From NCBI RefSeq assembly GCF_009758125.1, contig NZ_WRXO01000011.1:62001-126000 (forward strand): a stretch of DNA of 64,000 nucleotides, written 5' to 3'. The number at the start of each line of letters is the position of its first letter. Position 1 is the stretch's first letter. A program made the translations under genes and the position numbers. The stretch comes from Chitinophaga oryziterrae (GTDB lineage: Bacteria > Bacteroidota > Bacteroidia > Chitinophagales > Chitinophagaceae). The notes beneath the pieces are model-generated. The model saw nothing but the letters and a program-made list of their open reading frames with translations. It was not told the DNA's origin and ran no database searches. Positions 24,864-34,259 of the stretch are shown here, piece after piece.

Positions 24864-27566
24864 TTATTGTTGTTCAGTAAAGATCTCCATTTCCACACGC
24901 CTGTTCTTTTCTCTTTCTGCTTTTGTCTGATTCGTTGTCAGTGGTTTTGTTTGTCCGTAACCGATAGTCGTAATACGTTTCGCATCTACGCCTTTCGTTT
25001 CGAGATATTGTTTTACGGCCTCACTTCTTTTCTCCGATAATGTCTGGTTAAAGGCTGGTGTTCCTTCGTTATCTGTATGACCGCTCAGTTTGAGTGTCCA
25101 TTCAGGGTGCGACTTTAACAGTGTTGCCATTGTATCCAGTGAAGAGAAGGAAGAACCGGCGATTACTGCTTTACCTGTAGAGAATTGCAGGTTAGAGAAT
25201 GCTTTGCTCACTACTGCGGCTTCTTCTGTTTTCAATACAGCCTTTACAGGAGCAGTGGCAGCAGTATCAGGCATGATCGTTTTCATAGGATCCGGCGCCA
25301 CTGCAAAACGGGCGTCTGAATAACTGATCGTTGAACCGTTTGCATCTGTTTCATCGGCACGGGAAGCTACGATCTGCCAGGTGAAAGGCACATCGGATTT
25401 ACCACCCTGTAATTCCTTTACATCAAATCCTTTGGCTGATTTATTGGTGACAAATACACCATTACATTCACCTTCCAGTTGTATAAATACTTTCAGGGGA
25501 TGTTTTTCATCCACACGGATACTTCTTGTCAATAATTTTTCAAGGTCAATATGTGTAGTACCACCTTTCAATTGTCCTGCTCCGAAATCCTGGAATAAAA
25601 CTTCCGGTGCTTCTGTACAGAACAACAGGCGGCGCTTACCTTCATCATCTTTTACGATGGTAGATTTAACACCTGATGATGCGATACCTACATAAATATT
25701 GGAACCGGAACCGCTGTCGAATAAACGTCCTGCCAGGTAACTGTACACCAGTGTAGTAGCAGCAAATGAGTTAGAGCTTTTATATTCGAAATAACCACCC
25801 CAGCGGCTGAGTTCAGGATTGGCGAGAGTAGAGGCTACCGCGAATCCGGCCACACCTACATTTAAACTGCTTCCTGATACACCCGCACCACCAGCTGGTA
25901 CAATTGGTTTTGTAGAAGTACCGCCACCCAGCACACCTACACCCACTGTAGACATACCTACGCTATAAGTCCCGAACGGATTACCAATACCCGCTAATCC
26001 TGCACCCATAGGATATGATGCCAGACCGGATGATAACGGGATAGATGTTTTATAGTCTATGTTGTTACCTATACCCAGTACACCTATACCATCCGCATTC
26101 CCTCCAAGTCCCAGTACACCGCTTCCATAGTTGGACGTATTGTTGAACACTCCCGGAGAACCGGTAGCGCCTATAATTCCATAACCACCGTTCAGAGAAG
26201 AGGTTTCTCCTTTGATGGGCACACTGGCCCTGTTAGAGGCGTATCCATATACGCCTATACCTGCAGACGAAACCCCTTTCAAACCATATCCTGTACTGGC
26301 ATTACGGCCCTGGATAGCGGCCGAGTTACCTGCAGCATATGCATTAATACCGTTCTTTAATGTTGCGTCCGCGTTAATACCCTGATCTGTATTCCCGGAG
26401 AAGACGGTGAACATCGCCAGACCATTTACCGCAGACGTATCCGTAGTGCCATTCACAATAACACCCGGTCCGCTTGTGAAGCGAATCCTCTCATTGGACG
26501 TACCGTTACCATTTGTTTTAATAATGAAAGACTGTGCATCCAGCGTACCTATAAAGTCCGCATTCCCACCATCAGTACCTTTATTCCCACCTACTAACCA
26601 TGACCTGCCATCAGTAACCACACTGTCTCCCAGCGAGGTAGTCAGCACGGTTTCTCCGGTAGGCTGATAATAGATCTTTTTGATTACAAACCCACTACCG
26701 CCTTCGGCCAGTAACTGCCAGGCGGTACCATCATATATATAAGAAGCCCTGTCTGTAGTATTATAATAACCCTGATTTAAAGAAGGAGTAGCGGGAGCGG
26801 TGGCAAAAGCGCCTAACCAACTGAGAGAGACACCCGGAACACCATCCTGACTTAAAATCTGCCAGGCAGTGCCATCATATATGTACGCTTTTTTATCGGT
26901 AGTACTGTAATAAGCCTGGTTAAGTGTTGGTCCTACAGGTTCAGTGGCAAAAGCGCCTAACCAATAAACAGATACACCGGGATTACCATCTTCTGTGATG
27001 ATCGTCCAGGTACCTGTGCTGTCATATATATATGATTTCCTGTCTGTACTGTTGTAATATGCCTGGTTTTGAAGCGGCGCAGCAGGAGGAGCTGTATAGG
27101 TACCGAGCCAGGTGATGGAAACGGCATTACTGCCACCGGAACCACCGGAACCGCCATTAGCCGCATACAGCGCATAAGGAACGCTCATGAAAGGCATTAC
27201 ACCTATAGTTGTGAAGGTGCCCGTCCCATTTACATCTATATCTACCTGGAGATACTGATTACCTTTGCTCCATGGGATACTTGAGAAAGAACCAAACTGG
27301 GGAGTTCCCTGACCAATTACCAGCGTAAACAGGCCTTGAGCTGTTGTTGTTTTACTGTGAAGTTCAATATAAACGGGAGACCCTGTTTCAGAACCGTCCA
27401 GAATACTGAGCTTAACCTGAAGGGGTTGTAAGGCCATTGCCAGACCTTTTCCATCTCTGGCTATTGCCTGATAGTTAATACCCTGCAGTCCGGTTTGCTG
27501 AGCTTTAGCACTACCGCTCCAACACATTAGCAGGGGAACAATTAAAATGAGTAGAATAACTTTCAT
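24864..27566 (-). CDS. Large exported repeat protein with C-terminal OmpA domain
   Basis: A 900-residue protein with a signal peptide ending at AKAQ. Residues about 25-140 resemble the Bacteroidota collar module (GINYQAIARDGKG, FSSIPWSKGNQYLQVDID, PFMSVPYALYAANGG). Three tandem ~48-residue repeats follow (about 153-295; see separate repeat). A long Gly/Ala-rich beta region (GVYGYASNRA, GVLGLGGNADGIGVLGIGNN) then leads to a C-terminal OmpA-like domain (about 790-897; GHTDNEG, SEKRSEAV, KNRRVEM). It is probably an outer-membrane/peptidoglycan-anchored surface fibre. It is first in an operon with the T9SS and VOC proteins. Confidence 0.87.
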   Translation of the reverse strand: MKVILLILIVPLLMCWSGSAKAQQTGLQGINYQAIARDGKGLAMALQPLQVKLSILDGSETGSPVYIELHSKTTTAQGLFTLVIGQGTPQFGSFSSIPWSKGNQYLQVDIDVNGTGTFTTIGVMPFMSVPYALYAANGGSGGSGGSNAVSITWLGTYTAPPAAPLQNQAYYNSTDRKSYIYDSTGTWTIITEDGNPGVSVYWLGAFATEPVGPTLNQAYYSTTDKKAYIYDGTAWQILSQDGVPGVSLSWLGAFATAPATPSLNQGYYNTTDRASYIYDGTAWQLLAEGGSGFVIKKIYYQPTGETVLTTSLGDSVVTDGRSWLVGGNKGTDGGNADFIGTLDAQSFIIKTNGNGTSNERIRFTSGPGVIVNGTTDTSAVNGLAMFTVFSGNTDQGINADATLKNGINAYAAGNSAAIQGRNASTGYGLKGVSSAGIGVYGYASNRASVPIKGETSSLNGGYGIIGATGSPGVFNNTSNYGSGVLGLGGNADGIGVLGIGNNIDYKTSIPLSSGLASYPMGAGLAGIGNPFGTYSVGMSTVGVGVLGGGTSTKPIVPAGGAGVSGSSLNVGVAGFAVASTLANPELSRWGGYFEYKSSNSFAATTLVYSYLAGRLFDSGSGSNIYVGIASSGVKSTIVKDDEGKRRLLFCTEAPEVLFQDFGAGQLKGGTTHIDLEKLLTRSIRVDEKHPLKVFIQLEGECNGVFVTNKSAKGFDVKELQGGKSDVPFTWQIVASRADETDANGSTISYSDARFAVAPDPMKTIMPDTAATAPVKAVLKTEEAAVVSKAFSNLQFSTGKAVIAGSSFSSLDTMATLLKSHPEWTLKLSGHTDNEGTPAFNQTLSEKRSEAVKQYLETKGVDAKRITTIGYGQTKPLTTNQTKAEREKNRRVEMEIFTEQQ
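26700..27110 (-). repeat. Three in-frame tandem repeats of ~48 codons
   Basis: Within the OmpA/repeat protein three consecutive units share the pattern WLG-x-(F/Y)-x-x-x-P...NQ-(A/G)-YY-x-(S/T)-TD-(R/K)...YIYD-(S/G)-T...W...DG-x-PGVS. Units are 43-49 residues (about 145 bp). They resemble the binding repeats of carbohydrate or collar-type modules and could change number by recombination. Confidence 0.85.
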
Positions 27567-28007
27567 CTCATAGGATATTTTGTGATTGTATAATATAAAA
27601 TTATATTATATCTTATATTATAAATATAGTAAAGATAAGAATTTAATTCTATTCTAAACTTGTTTAATGTCTTATTTGCAGACCTCACACATACGTAGTA
27701 TGATAAAATGTCTTAGTTATGCAGGGTAGTGAACCTCATTTTGTTACGATATATAATAATTTAAAATGTCAGTTCAAACCGACCTATGAACTGGTTATCA
27801 GAGTGTATCAGCGCCTCTCATTGTGATTGATAACGAACTTTTTTTGAACTTTAAATGTTGCTTTCTTACTTTCTTTTACGTTATCATGGAAACTTGTTGA
27901 TATTTACAAAACTATGACAATTGCATCCCTGTTTTCATTAGTATGCTTCGATTACTTTCCTTTCTGCCTTCCATGCCGTATATTGCCAGCCTAAAGGTTT
28001 CAGAGAT
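27567..28007. other. AT-rich intergenic region between divergent genes
   Basis: This 441-bp gap separates the OmpA/repeat operon from the mannosidase. It contains a perfect dyad ATAATATAA-AA-TTATATTAT (27590-27609) directly upstream of the minus-strand operon. No ORF or exact TAnnTTTG box with a good -33 partner is visible; promoters for both directions must be here. Confidence 0.55.
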
Positions 28008-30308
28008 ATGCAATTGGGTCTTAAGCAATACCGTTTGCTGGCATTAGCACTGCTTTGCACGGGTTATCATGTACACGCACAGCAGAAGAAAATAGCTGCA
28101 CTAGATTCGCAGAAGAAAATAACTGCGGAACACAAACCAGTAGAATATGTAGATCCTTATATAGGATCAGGTGGACACGGACACGTCTTTGTAGGAGCCA
28201 GTGTCCCTTTTGGCGCCGTACAGGCAGGGCCTGTCAACATTGTGAAGGGATGGGACTGGTGTTCCGGTTACCACTACTCGGACAGCGTAGTGATCGGCTT
28301 CCCTCAAACTCACCTGAGTGGTACCGGTATCGGCGACCTGGGGGATGTATTGATCATGCCTTACACAGGTAAGATCAGGACTAACCACGGTACCCAGGAA
28401 GATCCTACCTCCGGTTATGGTTCACACTATTCCCATGCACATGAGAAGGCTGCTCCAGGTTATTACTCCGTCATGCTGGATGATTATAAGATTAAAGTGG
28501 AACTCACTGCTTCTGAGCGTGTTGGATTCCATAAATACACTTTCCCACAAGGTCAGGAAGGGCATATCATCATCGACCTGAAAGAAGGTATCGGCTGGGA
28601 TGCTCCGGTGGAAACCTATATCACTAAAAAAGATGCGTTTACACTGGTAGGCTATCGCTATTCCAAAGGATGGGCAGTTGACCAGCGCCTGTGGTTCGCT
28701 ATCAAAAGCAATGTTCCCCTGAAGGAATTTGCAGTATTTGAAGGCGACGCCCGGCAACAGGGTAAAGAATTAAAAGGCGTAAAAGTAAAAGGAGTGATCT
28801 CCTTTGATAAAGCCCCTGCACAGGTATTACTGAAGGTAGGTATCTCTCCGGTAAGCAGTGAAAATGCACTGGCTAACATCAATGCGGAAATACCGGGATG
28901 GGATTTTGCCGCTACTGCTGCTACTGCTGCTAATAAATGGAATACAGAGTTATCTAAAATAAAAGTGGAAACAAAAGACGAGAACACGAAGAAGATCTTC
29001 TACTCCGCTTTTTACCACACAATGATAGCGCCTGTACTATTTAATGATCATAACGGCGCTTACCGCGGCACAGACAAAAAAGTATATCCAAACCCCAGCT
29101 TCGATAACTACTCCGTATTCTCTTTATGGGATATCTATCGTTCCGATGCTCCTTTATATACACTTACACAGCCCGAAAGAGTAAACAGTTTTGTAAACTC
29201 TATGGTGACCATCTTCAAACAACAGGGCAAACTGCCTATATGGCCGTTAATGGGCAGCGAAACCAACTGTATGGTGGGCTACAGCGCAGCTCCTGTAATT
29301 GCGGATGCTTACCTGAAAGGCTTTAAAGGATTCAACGCCAATGCTGCTTTTGAGGCCATGAAGACTTCTGCCATGCGCGATGATCTGGGCATGAAAGACA
29401 TTAAAGCGAAAGGATACATTCCTGCTGATAAAGAATACGAATCCGTTTCCAAAGCAATGGAATATGCGGTGGACGACTGGTGCATTGCTGCTATGGCAAA
29501 GAAACTGGGCCGTAACGAAGACTTTAAGTATTTCTCAAAACGCGCCGGTTACTACAAGAACTATTTCGACAGCAACATCAAATTTGTTCGTCCGAAATTA
29601 GATGATGGTAGCTGGAAAATACCTTATGATCCTTTCAACTCTATTCACGAGAAAGGTGACTTTACAGAAGGTAATGGATGGCAATACACCTGGCTGGTGC
29701 CACAGGACGTAGAAGGACTGATCAACCTGATGGGCGGGGATGATGCTTTCACCAAAAAGCTGGACAGCCTCTTTGTGGCTACAGGTAGCATGGGTGCACA
29801 GGCATCTAATGATATCTCTGGTCTGATAGGTATGTATGCACATGGTAATGAACCAAGTCATCACGTTACTTATATGTACGCTTACTCCGGTAACCAGTGG
29901 AAAACGGCTGAAAAAGTAAGACAGGTCATGAAGGAGTTCTATACTGCTACACCGGAAGGACTGGCTGGTAATGAAGACTGTGGCGCTATGTCTTCCTGGT
30001 TTGTATTCTCTTCTCTGGGCTTTTATCCGGTGAATCCTGCCAAAGGCATTTATGTATTTGGTAGTCCGCTGTTTGATAAAGCCAGTATGAAAGTACAGGG
30101 TGGTAAAACATTCACCGTGGAAACAGTCAGCAACAGCGCCAGTAACATCTATATCCAGAGTGTTACGCTCAATGGCAAACCTTATAACTACAGTTATATC
30201 AAACATGAAGATATACTGAAAGGCGGCGTACTGAGATTGACGATGGGTAGCACACCCAATCATAACTTTGGTAAACTGACAGAGAACAGACCGGATTCAA
30301 AATACTGA
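28008..30308 (+). CDS. GH92 family alpha-mannosidase
   Basis: A 766-residue exported glycoside hydrolase of family 92, calcium-dependent exo-alpha-mannosidases acting on N-glycans and related mannans. A signal peptide (ending near VHAQ) is followed by the N-terminal beta domain with YVDPYIGSGGHGHVF and VPFGAVQAGP, and the (alpha/alpha)6 domain with SLWDIYRS, LMGSETNCMVGYSA, FTEGNGWQYTWLVPQD and GNEDCGAMSSWFVFSSLGFYP; the acidic residues in these motifs form the calcium and catalytic site. No SusC/D pair or other mannosidase is adjacent, so it is a stand-alone mannan-trimming enzyme here. A terminator follows immediately. Confidence 0.96.
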   Translation: MQLGLKQYRLLALALLCTGYHVHAQQKKIAALDSQKKITAEHKPVEYVDPYIGSGGHGHVFVGASVPFGAVQAGPVNIVKGWDWCSGYHYSDSVVIGFPQTHLSGTGIGDLGDVLIMPYTGKIRTNHGTQEDPTSGYGSHYSHAHEKAAPGYYSVMLDDYKIKVELTASERVGFHKYTFPQGQEGHIIIDLKEGIGWDAPVETYITKKDAFTLVGYRYSKGWAVDQRLWFAIKSNVPLKEFAVFEGDARQQGKELKGVKVKGVISFDKAPAQVLLKVGISPVSSENALANINAEIPGWDFAATAATAANKWNTELSKIKVETKDENTKKIFYSAFYHTMIAPVLFNDHNGAYRGTDKKVYPNPSFDNYSVFSLWDIYRSDAPLYTLTQPERVNSFVNSMVTIFKQQGKLPIWPLMGSETNCMVGYSAAPVIADAYLKGFKGFNANAAFEAMKTSAMRDDLGMKDIKAKGYIPADKEYESVSKAMEYAVDDWCIAAMAKKLGRNEDFKYFSKRAGYYKNYFDSNIKFVRPKLDDGSWKIPYDPFNSIHEKGDFTEGNGWQYTWLVPQDVEGLINLMGGDDAFTKKLDSLFVATGSMGAQASNDISGLIGMYAHGNEPSHHVTYMYAYSGNQWKTAEKVRQVMKEFYTATPEGLAGNEDCGAMSSWFVFSSLGFYPVNPAKGIYVFGSPLFDKASMKVQGGKTFTVETVSNSASNIYIQSVTLNGKPYNYSYIKHEDILKGGVLRLTMGSTPNHNFGKLTENRPDSKY

Positions 30309-30317
30309 TATTAAAGA

Positions 30318-30340
30318 GGGGCTTCGGCCCCTTTTTTTTT
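30318..30340 (+). terminator. Intrinsic terminator after mannosidase
   Basis: GGGGC-TTCG-GCCCC stem with a stable UUCG tetraloop followed by nine or more T residues, 9 bp after the mannosidase stop. Confidence 0.93.
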
Positions 30341-30359
30341 ATTTCCAAAATCCTGAACT

Positions 30360-30821
30360 ATGGCAAGGATCAGCAGTGGTATTCTATTATACAGGAAAAA
30401 GCAATCAGCATTGGAAGTACTTTTAGTACATCCCGGCGGACCATTCTTTGCCCGTAAGGATGAAGGCAGCTGGACGATCCCCAAAGGGGAATTAATGGAA
30501 AATGAAGACCCTTTGCAGGCTGCTGTCAGGGAGTTTGAAGAAGAAACAGGGTATAAGCCTGCGGGAGATTTTATCCCCCTCAATGCCGTTAAACAGAAAG
30601 GAGGGAAGATCGTACAGTGCTGGGCTGTGGAAGGGGACCTGGATGCCTCAGCGATTGTTAGTAACACTTTTGAAATGGAATGGCCTATACGTTCCGGTAA
30701 AATGAAATCATTTCCTGAGGTAGACAGGGCTTCCTGGTTTGAACTGCCTGTAGCCCGGCAAAAGATCAATGAGCGCCAGGTTGATTTTATAGAGCAGTTA
30801 ACCGCCTTAATTCATAGTTAA
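30360..30821 (+). CDS. NUDIX hydrolase
   Basis: A 153-residue cytoplasmic pyrophosphohydrolase. The Nudix box is intact (GELMENEDPLQAAVREFEEETGY), so it should cleave a nucleoside diphosphate derivative with divalent metal. The N-terminal GILLYRKKQSALEVLLVHPGGPFFARKD and SWTIPKGE match the short diadenosine/NTP-type Nudix proteins. It lies upstream of the Rrf2 regulator on the same strand but with a separate regulator promoter between them. Confidence 0.92.
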   Translation: MARISSGILLYRKKQSALEVLLVHPGGPFFARKDEGSWTIPKGELMENEDPLQAAVREFEEETGYKPAGDFIPLNAVKQKGGKIVQCWAVEGDLDASAIVSNTFEMEWPIRSGKMKSFPEVDRASWFELPVARQKINERQVDFIEQLTALIHS

Positions 30822-30842
30822 AGCATTGATCATAAGTATCCG

Positions 30843-30894
30843 GATAAATAAAGATGGAAAACTCTTTTATTTATTTATTTATGCTTTACCTTTG
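30843..30894 (+). promoter_or_regulatory. Promoter with AT-rich dyad upstream of Rrf2 gene
   Basis: A perfect -7 box TACCTTTG (30887-30894) lies 20 bp before the ATG at 30914. Just upstream is an inverted repeat with arms GATAAATAAAGAT (30843-30855) and CTTTTATTTATT (30864-30875). A closely matching dyad sits at the haemoglobin promoter, pointing to a shared operator, presumably for this Rrf2 protein. Confidence 0.6.
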
Positions 30895-30913
30895 TCTTCA
30901 AATATTATATTTC

Positions 30914-31345
30914 ATGTTCTCAAAAACCTGCGAATATGCCATCAGGGCAGTCATCTTCATTGCTCAGAAATCAAGGGACGGGGCCAGGGTGGGAATAAAG
31001 GAAATAGCGAAAGGAATAGATTCGCCGGAACACTTTATTGCCAAGATCCTGCAGGACCTGGGTCGTGAAGGACTGGTATTATCTCAAAAAGGCCCATCAG
31101 GTGGGTTTTATCTTGATAAAAGATCACTTAATTTTTCACTGGCAGATGTGGTAAAAGTGGTAGATGGAGATAAGATCTTTACAGGCTGCGGACTTGGATT
31201 GAAACAATGTTCCGAATCCATGCCCTGCCCATTACATCACGAATTTCTGAAAATAAGGAACAGCATTTCTGTAATGCTTGAATCTACTAAACTGGGAGAG
31301 TTTAACGAGCAACTGGAAGCGTCGCTTGTGTTTCTCAAACGATAG
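30914..31345 (+). CDS. Rrf2-family Fe-S regulator, NsrR-like
   Basis: A 143-residue winged-helix repressor. The N-terminal MFSKTCEYAIRAVIFIAQKS and LVLSQKGPSGGFYL are Rrf2 hallmarks. Cys92, Cys99 and Cys105 have the spacing of IscR/NsrR cluster ligands, so a [Fe-S] cluster sensing nitric oxide or redox state is likely. The convergent neighbour is a nitric oxide reductase and next to that a truncated haemoglobin, which argues for NO sensing (NsrR-like) rather than Fe-S biogenesis control (IscR). The ATG at 30914 is chosen over one at 30854 because it gives the family's N-terminus and leaves room for the promoter. Confidence 0.9.
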   Translation: MFSKTCEYAIRAVIFIAQKSRDGARVGIKEIAKGIDSPEHFIAKILQDLGREGLVLSQKGPSGGFYLDKRSLNFSLADVVKVVDGDKIFTGCGLGLKQCSESMPCPLHHEFLKIRNSISVMLESTKLGEFNEQLEASLVFLKR

Positions 31346-31377
31346 CATATAAGTTTAGAGTGATAATAGTACGGTAT

Positions 31378-31415
31378 AAAAAAGCCGGTCCCAATTGAAG
31401 GAACCGGCTTTTTTT
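31378..31415. terminator. Bidirectional terminator between Rrf2 and norB
   Basis: AAAAAAGCCGGT (31378-31389) pairs with ACCGGCTTTTTT (31403-31414), giving a 12-bp stem with T-runs on both strands between two convergent genes. Confidence 0.93.
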
Positions 31416-31426
31416 CATTGATCACA

Positions 31427-33667
31427 TTATCTCTTCTCTTTCAGCGACCACCCGGTTTTCAATCCTATTATAAACACCACAAGCAGAAACTCTCCGGTTG
31501 CCAGTATGATATCTCCCGGAACACGCAGCCAGCGTAGTGTCTGCATAGTGTCTGTATGCATGAATTCTGCAGACCTTGCATACCAGTAGCCATGTTGTAT
31601 AGAGGCAATCGCCTGTAAAATTCCCATCGGTAACATACTGATAGTGACCATTACCAGCAGCCCTATATTAATTAGCCAGAAAGCAGTACCTATCAGTTTG
31701 TCGTTCCAGTGTCTTTCCGGATATAATCCGTGTAATACAAACAACATCAGTCCTATGCCCAGGATACCATATACCCCGAATAAAGCCGTATGGCCGTGTA
31801 CCGCCGTTGTATTTAATCCCTGTATATAATACAGCGCAATAGGCGGATTGATAGCAAATCCAAAGATACCTGCGCCTAAGAAATTCCAGAAACACATGGC
31901 AATGAAACAATAGATAGGCCATTTATATGCTTTGATCCACAGCGTAGATCTGCTGAGAGTATAGTTATGGTAAGCTTCGTACCCTATCAGTACCAGCGGT
32001 ACAATTTCAAGTGCGCTGAAGGTGGCGCCCAGGGCCAGTACGGCAATAGGCGTAGCGCTGAAATAGATATGATGGAAGGTACCTAAAATACCCCCTGCCA
32101 GGAATATGATAGTAGAGAACAATACCGCTACTGTTGCATGACGGATATGCAGCAATCCCAGGCGGCAGAACAGGAAAGCAGCTACTACGGTCGCAAATAC
32201 TTCAAAGAACCCTTCTACCCACAGATGCACTACCCACCAGCGCCAGTATTCTGCAATTACCAGGTGTGTCTGTCTGCCATACATCAACCCCGCAGCATAG
32301 AATACGGCAATGGCAATAGATGCTATCACAAACAAGGTGAGCAGGTGACGGCTTTCATCGCGTTTACGCAATGCCGGTAGTAAGGCGCGTAACATCAGTA
32401 TCAGCCATATCACTAATCCGGCAAGTAACAATATCTGCCATACCCTGCCTAATTCTATATATTCATAACCCTGATGCCCCCACAGGAAATTATCTACTAA
32501 TCCTAATTTCTGCATCACCCCTAACCATTGCCCTATCAACGAACCAACTACCACTATCACCAGTGCAATGAATAATATATTCACACCTGCTTTCTGAAAC
32601 TTAGGTTCGTAACCGGAAACTGCGGGCGCAATATATAATCCCGTAGCCAGCCATGACGTGGCAATCCAGAAGATGGCCAGTTGTACATGCCAGCTGCGTG
32701 AAACGGATGCTGGCAGGAATTTATCCAGCGGGAATCCGTAAAAGGCATTGCCTTCCACACCATAGTGTGCGGTAATGACGCCTGCCAGCATCTGTACGAT
32801 AATAAGCGCGCTCACGATCCAGAAGTATTTCAGTGTAGCCTTCATGGATGGAGTCGCTTTTTCGTTGCGCAAAGGATCTTCCAATGGTAATACTACCGGT
32901 ACTTCATCTTTGTTATGTGCATGGTGCAGGATAAGTAAGCCTACGCAAGCAAGCAACAATAATATGCTGAAGCCAGACCATAAGTGCAGGGCAGCAGGAG
33001 GGATGTTACCTACTATTGCATCTCCCGGCCAGTTGTTGGTGTAAGTGGCTTTACTGCCCGGACGTTCTGTGATACATACCCAGGTGGTCCATGCCAGGAA
33101 TGCATTCATTTTACGCATACGCTCTGTATCTTTTACAGTGTTAAAAGGAATAGCGTACTGATTACGTAATGTATTGAATGCGGTATCTGTCATAAACAGA
33201 CCTTCGTAATAAACAGAAAGCTGTTGGAATGCTTTGACACGTGGTGCGGAAAAGACAATCTGGTTTCGCAATGTGTCAAAGGTGTTTGTCCGGATGGAGG
33301 TTTTCAGACGTTCTCCATACATAGCCTGTTGGTCTGCGGGAAGCTGGCTGTATGTTTTTCCGTCCATAGCCGCCAGTTCAGAGAGCATGATGTTCGCTTC
33401 CCTATGCAGGTAATCGGCTGTCCAGTCGGGCGCAATGTAGCTGCCATGGCCCCAGATACTGCCAACTGTTTGTCCGCCGATAGACTGCCATACATTTTGT
33501 CCGTCTTTAATATCCTGCCCGGTAAAAAGTACTTCTCCTTTATCGGAGACTACCTTTTCCGGTATAGGAGGAAGGTTATGGTAAATATCATTTCCATAAA
33601 ATAGCAATACAGCAAAGGATGCTATCATTACAATAGCAAGGCTGATCCAAAGTTTTCTCGGTGTCAT
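31427..33667 (-). CDS. norB: Quinol-dependent nitric oxide reductase (qNorB)
   Basis: A 746-residue single-subunit inner-membrane enzyme reducing NO to N2O with quinol electrons. The N-terminal extension (about 1-210, periplasmic; GQDIKDGQNVWQSIGGQTVGSIWGHGSYIAPDWTADYLHREA) is the cytochrome c-like fold without haem typical of qNor. The haem-copper-oxidase-like domain has some 12 further spans with conserved histidines in RSWHVQLAIFWIATSW, WWVVHLWVEGFFEVFATV and GTFHHIYFS, which bind the low-spin haem and the haem b3/FeB site; the Glu in VEGFFE is the NOR-specific residue. It is probably co-transcribed with the upstream haemoglobin gene. Confidence 0.95.
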   Translation of the reverse strand: MTPRKLWISLAIVMIASFAVLLFYGNDIYHNLPPIPEKVVSDKGEVLFTGQDIKDGQNVWQSIGGQTVGSIWGHGSYIAPDWTADYLHREANIMLSELAAMDGKTYSQLPADQQAMYGERLKTSIRTNTFDTLRNQIVFSAPRVKAFQQLSVYYEGLFMTDTAFNTLRNQYAIPFNTVKDTERMRKMNAFLAWTTWVCITERPGSKATYTNNWPGDAIVGNIPPAALHLWSGFSILLLLACVGLLILHHAHNKDEVPVVLPLEDPLRNEKATPSMKATLKYFWIVSALIIVQMLAGVITAHYGVEGNAFYGFPLDKFLPASVSRSWHVQLAIFWIATSWLATGLYIAPAVSGYEPKFQKAGVNILFIALVIVVVGSLIGQWLGVMQKLGLVDNFLWGHQGYEYIELGRVWQILLLAGLVIWLILMLRALLPALRKRDESRHLLTLFVIASIAIAVFYAAGLMYGRQTHLVIAEYWRWWVVHLWVEGFFEVFATVVAAFLFCRLGLLHIRHATVAVLFSTIIFLAGGILGTFHHIYFSATPIAVLALGATFSALEIVPLVLIGYEAYHNYTLSRSTLWIKAYKWPIYCFIAMCFWNFLGAGIFGFAINPPIALYYIQGLNTTAVHGHTALFGVYGILGIGLMLFVLHGLYPERHWNDKLIGTAFWLINIGLLVMVTISMLPMGILQAIASIQHGYWYARSAEFMHTDTMQTLRWLRVPGDIILATGEFLLVVFIIGLKTGWSLKEKR

Positions 33668-33817
33668 GTAGTTCAGTTAAAAATATTCAATGATTGTATG
33701 CAGGATTTCGAAAGAGAGATGCCGGCTTTTGCCAGCAGAAGGAATTTGTTTATTTCACAGCATACCTGCCCGGTGTGAACGGAACGTTCCATCGGATGGC
33801 GATGCATAGCGCTTTTC

Positions 33818-34183
33818 TCATGATCTGAACGCGGTTATTTTGTGTAAGAATGTAGCAGCAATGGTTTCTGCTCTCTTCTTTGTTTGTTCCGTTACAGGGC
33901 CTTCAAAACGTTCATTCAACGTATCATTAAAGTGGCGTAACCAGGCATTGAAATGGAGCGAGTCAATAGGCAGGGGAAGATGTTTGGGTAAAGGTTGCCC
34001 TGTATATTCACGTACACCGAAAATGGCCATGTTCCAGAAGCTGTACATGTTGCCGAGGTGGTGGGCCCAGTCGTCTCCCAGTTGCGAAAGGAAGATAGGT
34101 CCCAGCAGATTATCTTCACGGACTTTACCGTAAAATGTATCTACCATCCATTTGATATCTTCTATCCCTTCTATGTCTTTCAT
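33818..34183 (-). CDS. Group III truncated haemoglobin
   Basis: A 121-residue globin of the 2/2 class. Group III features include the N-terminal DIKWMVDTFYGKVREDNLLGPIF, the FWNMAIFGVREYTGQPLPKH segment, and the haem-proximal helix motif HFNAWLRHFNDTL. It binds haem and O2/NO; in other bacteria this group serves in NO detoxification. It lies 150 bp upstream of norB on the same strand, and its promoter carries a dyad like the one at the Rrf2 gene. The three genes thus form an NO-defence unit. Confidence 0.92.
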   Translation of the reverse strand: MKDIEGIEDIKWMVDTFYGKVREDNLLGPIFLSQLGDDWAHHLGNMYSFWNMAIFGVREYTGQPLPKHLPLPIDSLHFNAWLRHFNDTLNERFEGPVTEQTKKRAETIAATFLHKITAFRS

Positions 34184-34259
34184 TGTAATAATATTATATT
34201 AAGACCTTTTTATCTTCTATTATTTCAAAAGAAAACCCTGTTACCAGGGCCTTACGACA

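Noticed and set aside
26700..27110. Possible CRISPR or non-coding repeat
   Set aside because: The repeats are in frame within the OmpA/repeat protein and differ at codon level in a way that preserves the peptide motif.
29598..30263. 221-codon minus-strand ORF
   Set aside because: It is the shadow of the GH92 mannosidase; composition is Cys/His/Phe-rich and unlike a real protein.
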